From: Burkholderiales bacterium
GTDB lineage: Bacteria > Pseudomonadota > Gammaproteobacteria > Burkholderiales > Burkholderiaceae_C
Assembly: GCA_947474755.1 (NCBI GenBank)
Contig: CANJJE010000010.1
Span: 45,275-109,274 of the forward strand
DNA: 64,000 nt
Direction: 5' to 3'
Position 1 is the stretch's first letter. The number at the start of each line of letters is the position of its first letter. Shown here one piece after another: positions 55,224-62,797 of this stretch. Both the position numbers and the translations under genes were made by a program. The notes under the pieces were generated by a model. It saw only the letters and a list, made by a program, of their open reading frames with translations, was not told the origin of the DNA and searched no databases.

Positions 55224-56164
55224 GTAGCGGCTCCTTCGTAGAGCTTCATCCATGCGGCGTCACCGTCTTGCCACGTGGCGAGATGGGCGCGCCTGGCCTC
55301 GCCACCGATGCGAGCGAGGTACTCGGCGTGGTCGGGGCAGCCGAAGACGAAGGGGTCGAGATAGTCGGTGCGGAACGCCTGTGCGCTGGCGCTCGCCGCG
55401 GCGTAGTACGCGGCGGTGTGATCACGGTCGTAGGCATACATCGGGTAGCACGCGGTGGGGTGCGCACCCAGCGGCACTTCGGCGACCGCTGCAACATGGA
55501 AGTAGGGGACGTTGACCCCGCCGAGAGCCTGCAACTCATCGTTCGAGACGATGCGCTCGACGCTGGCAATGACCTTCTTCGATGCGCGCGCGAAGAGGAT
55601 GTCGGCCACCGGAGGCCCGACGATGCGCAGGTTGCCGTGAGCGTCGCCGTATTGCGCGTGGATGATCGCGACGTCGGGTTGCAAGGCGGGAACGAGCAGC
55701 AGTTCATCGCCTGTGAACGGACACTGCATGGGCAGGTATTCGGGGTGCAGCGACTCGAATCCGGTGCCGCGCACCGACCGCACCGGCAGGAACGGGACAC
55801 CGTAGGCGGCGGCGCGCAACTGTTGCACTACCGTGTAGCAGCAGCTGTCTGCCACCTCGGCCGCGCCGGACTCGCAAGCACGGCGATAGTTCGGTGCCAT
55901 GCCGAAATCCTGCTCGAAGCCGACATAGCTTTCCAGCGACTTCGCAACCGCGCCGGCACCGCACAGCAGGTCGATGTCGATGCCATGGGCCGAGCCGACC
56001 ACCTGCAGACGGCTGCGCCCGGCGCGGATCAACGCGCGCAGCACCGCCATGGGCTCCCGCGACGAGAGACCACCACCCACCGCGACGAGATCGCCGTCGT
56101 TCACGTGTGCGACGAGTTCCTCGAGCGCGACGCGCTTGTCGCTGGCGGAGTAGGTAGCGCTCAT
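55220..56164 (-). CDS. CoA-transferase alpha subunit
   Basis: 314 residues. N-terminal VNDGDLVAVGGGLSSREPMA, then GSAHGIDIDLLCGAGAVAKS, PALQPDVAIIHAQYGDAHGN and VPYFHVAAVAEVPLGAHPTA, as in IpdA/GctA-like family I alpha subunits. The gap to the lipoyl gene upstream is 88 bases, one of the two largest within the operon; the gap to the beta subunit is an overlap. Confidence 0.84.
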   Translation of the reverse strand: MSATYSASDKRVALEELVAHVNDGDLVAVGGGLSSREPMAVLRALIRAGRSRLQVVGSAHGIDIDLLCGAGAVAKSLESYVGFEQDFGMAPNYRRACESGAAEVADSCCYTVVQQLRAAAYGVPFLPVRSVRGTGFESLHPEYLPMQCPFTGDELLLVPALQPDVAIIHAQYGDAHGNLRIVGPPVADILFARASKKVIASVERIVSNDELQALGGVNVPYFHVAAVAEVPLGAHPTACYPMYAYDRDHTAAYYAAASASAQAFRTDYLDPFVFGCPDHAEYLARIGGEARRAHLATWQDGDAAWMKLYEGAAT

Positions 56165-56252
56165 GCGTAGACCTTGAAATGCTGTTCGCGAACGTCAATG
56201 CCCCCGGTCCAGGGGCTGGATGCGTATGTTCAGTTCATGACACTGGTGTCGG

Positions 56253-56489
56253 TCAGCTGCTGATCACTGCCACGACCGTGCCAACCGGGATGGTCTGGCC
56301 GGCGGGGCAGCAAATCTCCTGCAGCTGGCCAGCCCAGACCGACTCGATGTCCATCGATGTCTTGTCGGTTTCGACGCAATACAGCAGGTCGCCCTTGGCG
56401 ACAGCGTCACCCACCTGCTTGTGCCATGTCGTGAGGGTGCCCTCTTCCATGGTCTCGCCCAGGCGTGGCAGCTTGATGCGATAGATCAT
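56253..56489 (-). CDS. Free-standing lipoyl (or biotinyl) carrier domain
   Basis: 78 residues from the ATG at 56489: the entire protein is one E2-type lipoyl domain. KLPRLGETMEEGTLTTWHKQ leads into the hairpin ETDKTSMDIES, where K43 in D-K-T is the lipoylation site (biotin sites are usually M-K-M). There is no E3-binding or acyltransferase domain, and none is encoded nearby. It follows E1 alpha, E1 beta and a MetE-like gene and is probably a swinging-arm substrate for that E1. The partner that unloads the arm is not obvious. Confidence 0.9.
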   Translation of the reverse strand: MIYRIKLPRLGETMEEGTLTTWHKQVGDAVAKGDLLYCVETDKTSMDIESVWAGQLQEICCPAGQTIPVGTVVAVISS

Positions 56490-56505
56490 GCCCACGATGC
56501 CTCCG

Positions 56506-57546
56506 TCACAGCGACGCGCGCACTCGCCGCGTCGCCTCGCCCATGGCCCGCAACTTCCCGTAAGCGACGCTGCGGCTGAAGTAGCCAAGGCCGCAGTCGG
56601 GCGACACCAGCAGGCGATCGGGGGGCACCACCTGCAGTCCCTTGCGGATGCGGTCGGCAATGAGTTCGGGGGACTCGACCATCGTGTTCTTGGCATCGAC
56701 AACACCGATGCCGAGCACCTTGTTCTTCGGGAAGGCGCGCAGGGCATCGAGTTCGACGAAGCCCATGTTCGCGGTCTCGACATGGATCACGTCGGCCCTG
56801 GAGCGGTGGAACAGCGGCATCATCTCCTTGACCTTGCCCTCGAACACGTCGCGCTGGCCATCGACGCTGCCGTAGCAGACATGCCAGAACTTGATCGCGT
56901 TGACGCCGTCGAACAGGATGTCCTGCGCCTCCATCTGCCAATCGTCTTGCGTGTAGGGCGCGAGAACGTCGATCATCTGCACCGACTCCAGGCCCATCGA
57001 GACGAGGTACTTCAGCTCCTGATTCAGTGCTGTGGCCAGCGCAAAGGCCAGCTTCTGCGGTGAGCCGTAGTACTGGTCGTCGCAGATGATGGCCTGCTGC
57101 GACGGGCCAAGGAAGGCCACCTTGAACGGCTTCTGGGTCGCGTTCTGCATCGCATAGACGACGGGCTCGAAGATCGGGCGCTTCCAGGTCACCGGGCTGA
57201 TGACCGACGCCTTGTAGAAGGGCTTGTACTTGGCCCCGTCACCGGGCGGGCCGTAGGGGACGAAGCCGCCGAGGTTCTCTGGAATGAAGTGGAAGATCGG
57301 TTCGAGCTGAAACCCCGGCGCTTCCCATTCGTAGTACTGGGCGCCATCGGTCAGGATGTCGAGGCCTGCGGCTTCCTGCTCGTGGGCGCAGAGCTTGCAC
57401 GCATCCTCGTAGGTCACGCGCAGGTTGTGGCTGCGGTAGACCGGCTCGTGCAGCGAGCCAAGGACTCGTCCTTGCAGCCAGTGCGGACGCGGAAACGCCG
57501 ACACCGCGGACAGCGGAAGCAACACCTCTTGACCTCGAATCTCCAT
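56506..57546 (-). CDS. MetE-like zinc alkyltransferase, epoxyalkane:coenzyme M transferase-type (first copy)
   Basis: 346 residues from the ATG at 57546, five bases after E1 beta. This is the C-terminal (catalytic) half of cobalamin-independent methionine synthase only. The zinc ligands are H222 and C224 (FWHVCYGS) and C318 (SPDCGLGYFSRS), with an acidic residue in HVETAN. GQQ-like PSQQAIICDD lies in the substrate region. Epoxyalkane:CoM transferase (XecA/EtnE) has this architecture, uses zinc to activate the CoM thiol and attaches it to an epoxide. Co-location with coenzyme M biosynthesis genes makes a CoM role likely; a MetE-like methyltransferase using another thiol is the alternative. Confidence 0.8.
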   Translation of the reverse strand: MEIRGQEVLLPLSAVSAFPRPHWLQGRVLGSLHEPVYRSHNLRVTYEDACKLCAHEQEAAGLDILTDGAQYYEWEAPGFQLEPIFHFIPENLGGFVPYGPPGDGAKYKPFYKASVISPVTWKRPIFEPVVYAMQNATQKPFKVAFLGPSQQAIICDDQYYGSPQKLAFALATALNQELKYLVSMGLESVQMIDVLAPYTQDDWQMEAQDILFDGVNAIKFWHVCYGSVDGQRDVFEGKVKEMMPLFHRSRADVIHVETANMGFVELDALRAFPKNKVLGIGVVDAKNTMVESPELIADRIRKGLQVVPPDRLLVSPDCGLGYFSRSVAYGKLRAMGEATRRVRASL

Positions 57547-57551
57547 GGCTT

Positions 57552-58559
57552 TCACCCTCCCCGTTGGTCGGTTTTTGAATGGCTGCCCTTGCACAGCGCG
57601 GTCACGGCATCGACGACACGCGCAGGTGACACGAGAACTTCCGCCTCGAGCTCCGCGGCGACCGGCAGAGGCACGTTGCCGGCGCTGACCCGGATGACCG
57701 GTGCGCTCAGATGCCCCCACGCTTCTTCGGCCAGGATGGCAGCGATCGATGCGCCCCAGCCGAGTTGACCCGGGTTCTCTTCGACGATGACCACGCGCCC
57801 GGTCTTTTGCACCGAGCGCAGCACGCTGGCGGCATCGAGCGGCACCAGGCAGCGCAGGTCGAGGATTTCGGCGTCGATACCCGCAGCAGCCAGCTGGGCC
57901 GCCGCCTTCACGCAGATGCCCACCGTGATCGATAGCGCCACCAAGGTCACGTCGCGCCCTTCGCGCACGGTGCGCGCCTGGCCGAGCGGAATCAGCTGCT
58001 CGCCAGGCGGGCAGTCTTCCTTGCTCGCATACAAGGCCTTGTGTTCGAACACCATCACCGGGTCGTTGTCGCGGATCGCGGCGGCCAGCAGTCCGAACAT
58101 CTCGACCGGCGAGGCAGGCGAGACGATCTTCAGACCCGGCACGCACATCGCCCAGTTCTCCAGCGACTGGCCGTGCTGCGCGCCAAAGCCCATGCCGCCA
58201 GCGCCGTTCGCGCTGCGCAGCACCAGCGGCATCGTCACCTGGCCGCCCGTCATGTAGCGGGTCTTGGCCACTTCGTTGGCAACATGGTCCCAGCAGGTGG
58301 CATAGAAGTCGGAGAACATGATTTCGGCGACCGGCCGCAGGCCCGCCATCGCCGCGCCCATCGCCGCGCCGACGATCGCCTGCTCGGAGATCGGGGTGTC
58401 CCAGACGCGCTCGGCGCCAAACCGCTCGCGCAGGCCCAGCGTGGTCTTGAAGACGCCGCCGCAGGCCACGTCCTCGCCGAGCAGCACCACGCGTTCGTCA
58501 CGCGCCATCTCTTGCGCCAGCGCCGCAGCCACGGCGTTGCGATAAGTCAGTTCCGCCAC
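57552..58559 (-). CDS. 2-oxoacid/acetoin dehydrogenase-type E1 beta subunit
   Basis: 335 residues from a GTG at 58559, chosen for the GGAGG six bases upstream; it overlaps the E1 alpha end by 13 bases. Transketolase-like pyrimidine domain (VVLLGEDVACGGVFKTTLGL, DTPISEQAIVGAAMGAAMAG) and C-terminal domain (DLRCLVPLDAASVLRSVQKT). It pairs with E1 alpha to bind thiamine diphosphate. The closest types by eye are acetoin dehydrogenase AcoB and pyruvate dehydrogenase beta subunits. Confidence 0.88.
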   Translation of the reverse strand: MAELTYRNAVAAALAQEMARDERVVLLGEDVACGGVFKTTLGLRERFGAERVWDTPISEQAIVGAAMGAAMAGLRPVAEIMFSDFYATCWDHVANEVAKTRYMTGGQVTMPLVLRSANGAGGMGFGAQHGQSLENWAMCVPGLKIVSPASPVEMFGLLAAAIRDNDPVMVFEHKALYASKEDCPPGEQLIPLGQARTVREGRDVTLVALSITVGICVKAAAQLAAAGIDAEILDLRCLVPLDAASVLRSVQKTGRVVIVEENPGQLGWGASIAAILAEEAWGHLSAPVIRVSAGNVPLPVAAELEAEVLVSPARVVDAVTALCKGSHSKTDQRGG

Positions 58560-59563
58560 TGCCAGCCTCCATCGCTCCATACATCGCGCCAGGCCTCGCC
58601 AGGGTCGGGCGGCTCGGCGGCGAACGCACTGTCGGTCATGGCCTCGATGCGGGCCACCGCGTCGGTGTCGAAGGCGATCAGATCGGCTTCCGAGACGCCC
58701 GCCTCGCGCAGTACGGCGTGCTGACGAGGCAGCGGGTCCCTGGTCTTCCAGCTGGCCACCTCCTCGGCCGGGCGATAGGCCGCCGGGTCGAGCGCAGAGT
58801 GGCCTTTGAGCCGGTAGGTGTCGGCTTCGATCAGGCTCGGGCCATCGCCCTTGCGCGCGCGGTCGACAGCCTCGGCAATGGTCGAGCGCACCGCGGCCAC
58901 ATCGTTGCCGTCAATCAGGATCGGGCGCAGCCCGTAAGCGGACGCCCGGTCCGCGGCCGGGCGGGCGACGGGAATCATGGTCGAGATCGGTGTGTACTCC
59001 ATGTACTGGTTGTTCTCGCAGATGAAGATGACAGGCAGCCGCCAGACCGCCGCCAGATTGACCGCTTCGTGGAAGGCGCCGATGTTGACCGCGCCATCGC
59101 CGAAGAAGCACAGCGTGACTTGTTCGGTGCGCTTGATCCGGCTTGCCCAGGCGAGGCCGCAAGCCACCGGCAGATGGGCACCGACGATCGCGTAGGAGCC
59201 GTAGTAACCGTCCTTGACGCTGGTGATGTGCATCGAGCCGCCCTTGCCGCCGCATATGCCGCCCTGGCGCCCCAGCAATTCGCGCAGCACCGCCTCGGGC
59301 GACGTGCCTCGCGCCAGCGCATGGGCATGGCCGCGGTAGGTGCCGATGGAATAGTCGTCGGGACGCAGCGCCGACGCAGCGCCGACTGCAATGGCCTCCT
59401 GCCCCAGCCCCAAGTGCACGGGCCCGTGGATCTGACCCTGGCGATACAGCCCGTCTACCTTCTCCAGGAATCGACGGATGAAGACCATGTCCTTGTACAG
59501 CGCGAGGGCCGTCTCGCGGACCGCAGAAGGGGACGACTCGGTGATGGGATCAGGTGTGGGCAT
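58547..59563 (-). CDS. 2-oxoacid/acetoin dehydrogenase-type E1 alpha subunit
   Basis: 338 residues. The thiamine diphosphate motif runs from FFGDGAVNIGAFHEAVNLAA to ENNQ. HLGLGQEAIAVGAASALRPD and GICGGKGGSMHI are typical of AcoA/PdhA-like subunits. It should decarboxylate or cleave a 2-oxo compound and pass the acyl group to lipoyl-lysine. No E2 acyltransferase or E3 dihydrolipoyl dehydrogenase gene accompanies it here. Confidence 0.88.
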   Translation of the reverse strand: MPTPDPITESSPSAVRETALALYKDMVFIRRFLEKVDGLYRQGQIHGPVHLGLGQEAIAVGAASALRPDDYSIGTYRGHAHALARGTSPEAVLRELLGRQGGICGGKGGSMHITSVKDGYYGSYAIVGAHLPVACGLAWASRIKRTEQVTLCFFGDGAVNIGAFHEAVNLAAVWRLPVIFICENNQYMEYTPISTMIPVARPAADRASAYGLRPILIDGNDVAAVRSTIAEAVDRARKGDGPSLIEADTYRLKGHSALDPAAYRPAEEVASWKTRDPLPRQHAVLREAGVSEADLIAFDTDAVARIEAMTDSAFAAEPPDPGEAWRDVWSDGGWQWRN

Positions 59564-59575
59564 GACGGCAGAGAG

Positions 59576-59785
59576 TCAGAAACAACACAGACAGCCGTAA
59601 ACATGCTGCTGTTTGGAGGGGGTCCCATCCCAGGGGTGCGGGAGGGCGGGCGCGTCGGGCTTGCGCAGCGCATTGGAACCGCCGCAAGACGCGCAAGACC
59701 ATGAGGTCGGCACCTGCGCGCCGGAGAGCACGAAGCTGCGGAACTCGTGTCCACAGTCGCTGCAACACAAAACATAAACAGGCAT
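59576..59785 (-). CDS. Small zinc-ribbon protein with C-terminal C-x-C-C (first copy)
   Basis: About 69 residues from the ATG at 59785; an ATG two codons upstream is possible. MPVYVLCCSDCGHEFRSFVL then SWSCASCGGSN gives a C-x-x-C pair of zinc-knuckle type, as in FmdB-like regulatory proteins. The C-terminus HPWDG ... GCLCCF holds a second Cys group. The protein at 61216-61419 is its paralogue with the same layout. This is the first gene of the long minus-strand operon, 12 bases before E1 alpha. Unknown function; zinc delivery or a scaffold role are possibilities. Confidence 0.7.
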   Translation of the reverse strand: MPVYVLCCSDCGHEFRSFVLSGAQVPTSWSCASCGGSNALRKPDAPALPHPWDGTPSKQQHVYGCLCCF

Positions 59786-59791
59786 CGACAA

Positions 59792-60022
59792 CCATCAAAG
59801 GCGGCGCGCTGGCCTCAGTCCGCTCGTCAAGCAAGTGCTTGCAACACAGGGGAAAGCGCCAAGACCCATTGACATCATTTTTCGTACATTGAAAGTGCTG
59901 ACCCGCCTAAGAAGCTTTTTGATGTTGGCAGTAGTTTGATGTGTCCAAAACTATGGTTTGCCCGAGCCACCGCACCATCTCGGGCCTGCAAGGCGTAGAC
60001 GACAGGAGACAGGAGACAGAGG
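59792..60022. promoter_or_regulatory. Divergent promoter region between the two coenzyme M operons
   Basis: About 230 bases, more AT-rich than its surroundings, separate the minus-strand operon from the plus-strand MetE-like gene. A perfect 12-base palindrome GCAAGTGCTTGC lies at 59831-59842, about 45 bases before the minus-strand start, and could be an operator. A TTGACA at 59869-59874 could be a -35 box for the plus strand, but I see no convincing -10. Before 60023 the sequence repeats AGGAGAC twice, giving more than one possible ribosome-binding site. No regulator gene is adjacent. Confidence 0.5.
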
Positions 60023-61150
60023 ATGAAGATCGGCAACCAGGAAATCCTGATCCCCACCAGCATGGTGGGCAACTATCCGAACCCGCGCTGGTGGGATGCG
60101 ACATTCGCCAGGACCTTCACGGGCGACCAGCAGCCACCCGACTCGATGTCGCAGGAGGCCCTCGAAGACGCGATGGCCGCGATGGTTGCGGACCAGGAGG
60201 CCGCCGGCCTGGACATCATTTCCGATGGTCGCCTTCAGGGCGACAACTACGCCGACCAGGCCCTGTATTACTACCTGAAGCGGCTGGGCTACGACATGCA
60301 GGGCGGGCACCTCGGCTTTGCGATCTACAGCCGCCTGCATAGCGCCACCTTGGCTCAGCCCGTGAAGCGGCACGGTGCGATGATGGTGCAGCAGGCCAAA
60401 GCGCTGCGCCGCGCCACCAAGAAGCCGATCAAGGTGCAGTACACCGGGGTGCAGGCGCTCGCGCAGAGCACCAACGACCTGTACTACAAGTCGAGCTACG
60501 AACGCGCCATGGCCTTGGCCGCCGCCATGAACGAGGATCTGAAGGAGGTCGAGGCCGTCGGCGCGGACTTCATTCAGCTCGACGAGTTCACCTGGCCCTA
60601 CTTCTTCGAAGACTACGCGATCGAGGCCTTCAACCGGTGCGTCGAAGGCATCAACAAGGCGAAGATCATCGTCCATGTGTGCTGGGGCAACTGGGGCGGC
60701 ACACCTGCGTACTTGCCCGATGAGGCGAGCAAAGCGGGTGATGTCATCGACGTGACCCAGCGCAAGGGCTCCTATCCGGCCGCGACATCAACAGTCATTC
60801 CGAAGGCCTACGAGACAAAGATCAGCGTGCTCAATCTCGAGAGCTGCGGCCGCCGGTCGGACGACCTGTCCGGTCTCGAAGTGATCAGGAAGCACCCGCT
60901 GCCGGCGAACGTCGATTTCTGGGCTGGTGTGATCGACGTGAAGAGCACGATCACCGAGACGGCGGAAGAGGTCGCGGCTCGCATCCGCAAGCTGCTGGAG
61001 TACGTGCCGGCCGAGCGACTGGGCGTGACCACCGACTGCGGGCTCACCATGCTGCAGCGGTACATCACCAAGGGCAAGCTGCACGCACTGGTTGCAGGCA
61101 CGCAATTGGTTCGCAACGAGCTTGAGGCCGCCGGCAAGAAAACAGCGTAG
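60023..61150 (+). CDS. MetE-like zinc alkyltransferase, epoxyalkane:coenzyme M transferase-type (second copy)
   Basis: 375 residues, matching the length of described epoxyalkane:CoM transferases. Catalytic half of MetE only: zinc ligands H218 and C220 (IIVHVCWGNWGG) and C339 (TTDCGLTMLQR), with E273 in LNLESCG. The N-terminal PTSMVGNYPNPRWWDATFAR and the tail GKLHALVAGTQLVRNELEAA are typical. It is divergent enough from the first copy that the two probably use different substrates or act at different steps. Transcribed away from the main operon with a zinc-ribbon gene behind it. Confidence 0.82.
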   Translation: MKIGNQEILIPTSMVGNYPNPRWWDATFARTFTGDQQPPDSMSQEALEDAMAAMVADQEAAGLDIISDGRLQGDNYADQALYYYLKRLGYDMQGGHLGFAIYSRLHSATLAQPVKRHGAMMVQQAKALRRATKKPIKVQYTGVQALAQSTNDLYYKSSYERAMALAAAMNEDLKEVEAVGADFIQLDEFTWPYFFEDYAIEAFNRCVEGINKAKIIVHVCWGNWGGTPAYLPDEASKAGDVIDVTQRKGSYPAATSTVIPKAYETKISVLNLESCGRRSDDLSGLEVIRKHPLPANVDFWAGVIDVKSTITETAEEVAARIRKLLEYVPAERLGVTTDCGLTMLQRYITKGKLHALVAGTQLVRNELEAAGKKTA

Positions 61151-61215
61151 CCAATCCGGGGCGGCGCTGGCTTCACTGCCCGTTGCGGCCCCGGTGGCCC
61201 ACAGGAGGGCTCGTC

Positions 61216-61419
61216 ATGCCGGTTCTATTGCTCGAGTGCCCGGACTGCCAACACCAGTACCGCAGTCTGGTGTTGGCCGGCACCCGGTCGCCGCAGGTTT
61301 GGGTGTGCTCGAAGTGCGGCAGCGAAGCCGTCGCACCCAAGGTCGGCTCCTGCCCGATCGAGCACCCCTGGGAGAGCAGCAATCCGTACCAGAGTGCATG
61401 CGCTTGCTGCGGACTCTGA
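61216..61419 (+). CDS. Small zinc-ribbon protein with C-terminal C-x-C-C (second copy)
   Basis: 67 residues from the ATG at 61216, which has AGGAGG seven bases upstream; the longer open frame upstream is not needed. MPVLLLECPDCQHQYRSLVL and VWVCSKCGSEAV make the zinc ribbon; a third Cys (GSCPIEHPW) and the ending CACCGL follow. Clear paralogue of the 59576-59785 product: shared MPV start, CxDCxHxxRSxVLxG, HPW and C-x-C-C. Each copy heads or follows a MetE-like/E1 gene group. Confidence 0.72.
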   Translation: MPVLLLECPDCQHQYRSLVLAGTRSPQVWVCSKCGSEAVAPKVGSCPIEHPWESSNPYQSACACCGL

Positions 61420-61484
61420 CCTGATCAACCTCGCGCGGCGATGCAACGCCGGGCTGGCGCTGCGCATAGACGCTCGAAGATGCG

Positions 61485-62015
61485 TCACTCGTCCGGGCGA
61501 GTCGGGTTCCACAGAATCACACGTGAATCGCGCTCGTAGGCCTTGCCATCGGGAAAGCTGACGAGTTCGAATTGCATCCCCCACGGGCTGCGGAAGTAGA
61601 CCCATCGCTGACCGGCACTGGCCCCGCGAGCGACGGTCGGTTCGCCCATGATCTCGACGCCCTGCTCCCGCAGGTAGCTCAGTGCGACGTCGAAATCATC
61701 CACGTAGAAGGCGATGTGGTGCCCGCCGATGTCGCTGTTGCGCGGCTGAGGCGCAGCGCCATCCGCTGGCTCGTACTGGAATACCTCGAAATTGGTTCCG
61801 AACGCACAGCGGTAAAACCGCAACTCGCGGATGACGGTGCGGGGGTGCACTCCGAGGTGAGTCGACATCCAGTCATCGTCTCGCTCGAACGGGCCCTGCG
61901 AGTAGACGCGCTCGCAGCCGATGACGTTCACGAAAAAGTGCTCGGCCTGATCGATGTCAGGCACGGTGAAGCCGATGTGCTCGGCGCCACGCAGCCCAGG
62001 AATTCCTGACGCCAT
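61485..62015 (-). CDS. VOC-superfamily metalloprotein (epimerase/dioxygenase-like)
   Basis: 176 residues from the ATG at 62015, with GGGGAGA upstream. Two beta-alpha-beta-beta-beta units supply metal ligands: GAEHIGFTVPDIDQAEHFF, then SDIGGHHIAFYVDDFDVALS and WGMQFELVSF. It may be a lactoylglutathione lyase-, methylmalonyl-CoA epimerase- or extradiol dioxygenase-type enzyme; the sequence does not decide. It follows deoC on the same strand, both converging on the second zinc-ribbon gene. Confidence 0.75.
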   Translation of the reverse strand: MASGIPGLRGAEHIGFTVPDIDQAEHFFVNVIGCERVYSQGPFERDDDWMSTHLGVHPRTVIRELRFYRCAFGTNFEVFQYEPADGAAPQPRNSDIGGHHIAFYVDDFDVALSYLREQGVEIMGEPTVARGASAGQRWVYFRSPWGMQFELVSFPDGKAYERDSRVILWNPTRPDE

Positions 62016-62032
62016 CGTCAATCTCCCCTGGC

Positions 62033-62749
62033 TCAGGCAGGCGACGCCTTTTCGCCCTGACGCCGCTCGAACTCATCCAGGATGATGGCCGTAGCGATGG
62101 TGCCGATGCGTGTGCAGCCCACGTCGATCACCCCCAGGGCAGCATCCAGTGAGCGCACACCCGCCGCGGCCTTCACCTGCACCCGCGGGCCCACCGACGC
62201 CCGCATCAGCTTCATGTCCTCGAGGGTGTAGCCGCTGGGGGCAAAACCGCTGGAGCTCTTGACGAAGTCCGCGCCTGCCTCTTCGACCAGCTTGCAGGCC
62301 AGCACCTTTTGTTCGGTGTTCAAGTAGGCAATTTCGATGATCACCTTGACCAGCGCCCTGCCCCTGGCGGCATCGACCACGGCCTGGATCTCGCGCCGCA
62401 CATAGTCGCTCTGGCCCGAGCGCAGCTTGCCGACGTTGATCACCATGTCCAGCTCGGTCGCCCCATTTTCCAAGGCGTCATGCGCCTCGCATACCTTGGC
62501 AGCCGTGGTGTTCACACCATGTGGAAAGCCAATGGTGGTGCCAACCGCGATGCCTGTGCCGCGCAACAGGGCGACCGCCAGGGGCAACTCGCACGCCTTG
62601 ATCGCCACGCTGGCCACGTTGTAGCGCCGCGCCAGTTCCAGTTGAGCGACGACGTCGGCCTCCGTGAGATCGGGGTTCAGGACGGAGTGATCAATGGTCT
62701 TCGCCAGTTGGGCGTAAGTGATGGTTTGGCGATCCAGGACAGGAATCAT
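62033..62749 (-). CDS. deoC: Deoxyribose-phosphate aldolase
   Basis: 238 residues from the ATG at 62747-62749, preceded by AAGGAGC. TIM-barrel with the Schiff-base lysine in ADFVKSSSGFAPSGYTLEDM and the second lysine in VQVKAAAGVRSLDAAL. It cleaves 2-deoxyribose-5-phosphate to acetaldehyde and glyceraldehyde-3-phosphate, or the reverse. In a catabolic island, acetaldehyde handling could be the relevant feature. A broken second copy of its 3' end lies immediately upstream. Confidence 0.9.
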   Translation of the reverse strand: MIPVLDRQTITYAQLAKTIDHSVLNPDLTEADVVAQLELARRYNVASVAIKACELPLAVALLRGTGIAVGTTIGFPHGVNTTAAKVCEAHDALENGATELDMVINVGKLRSGQSDYVRREIQAVVDAARGRALVKVIIEIAYLNTEQKVLACKLVEEAGADFVKSSSGFAPSGYTLEDMKLMRASVGPRVQVKAAAGVRSLDAALGVIDVGCTRIGTIATAIILDEFERRQGEKASPA

Positions 62750-62797
62750 CTGGTGCTCCTTCAGGTAACGGCGTCAGTGTTGCTGGCGCCGGGCAAA

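Noticed and set aside
57552..59563. Calling the E1 genes a complete acetoin or pyruvate dehydrogenase operon
   Set aside because: No E2 acyltransferase or E3 gene is present; only a bare lipoyl domain, so a standard complex cannot be claimed from this window.
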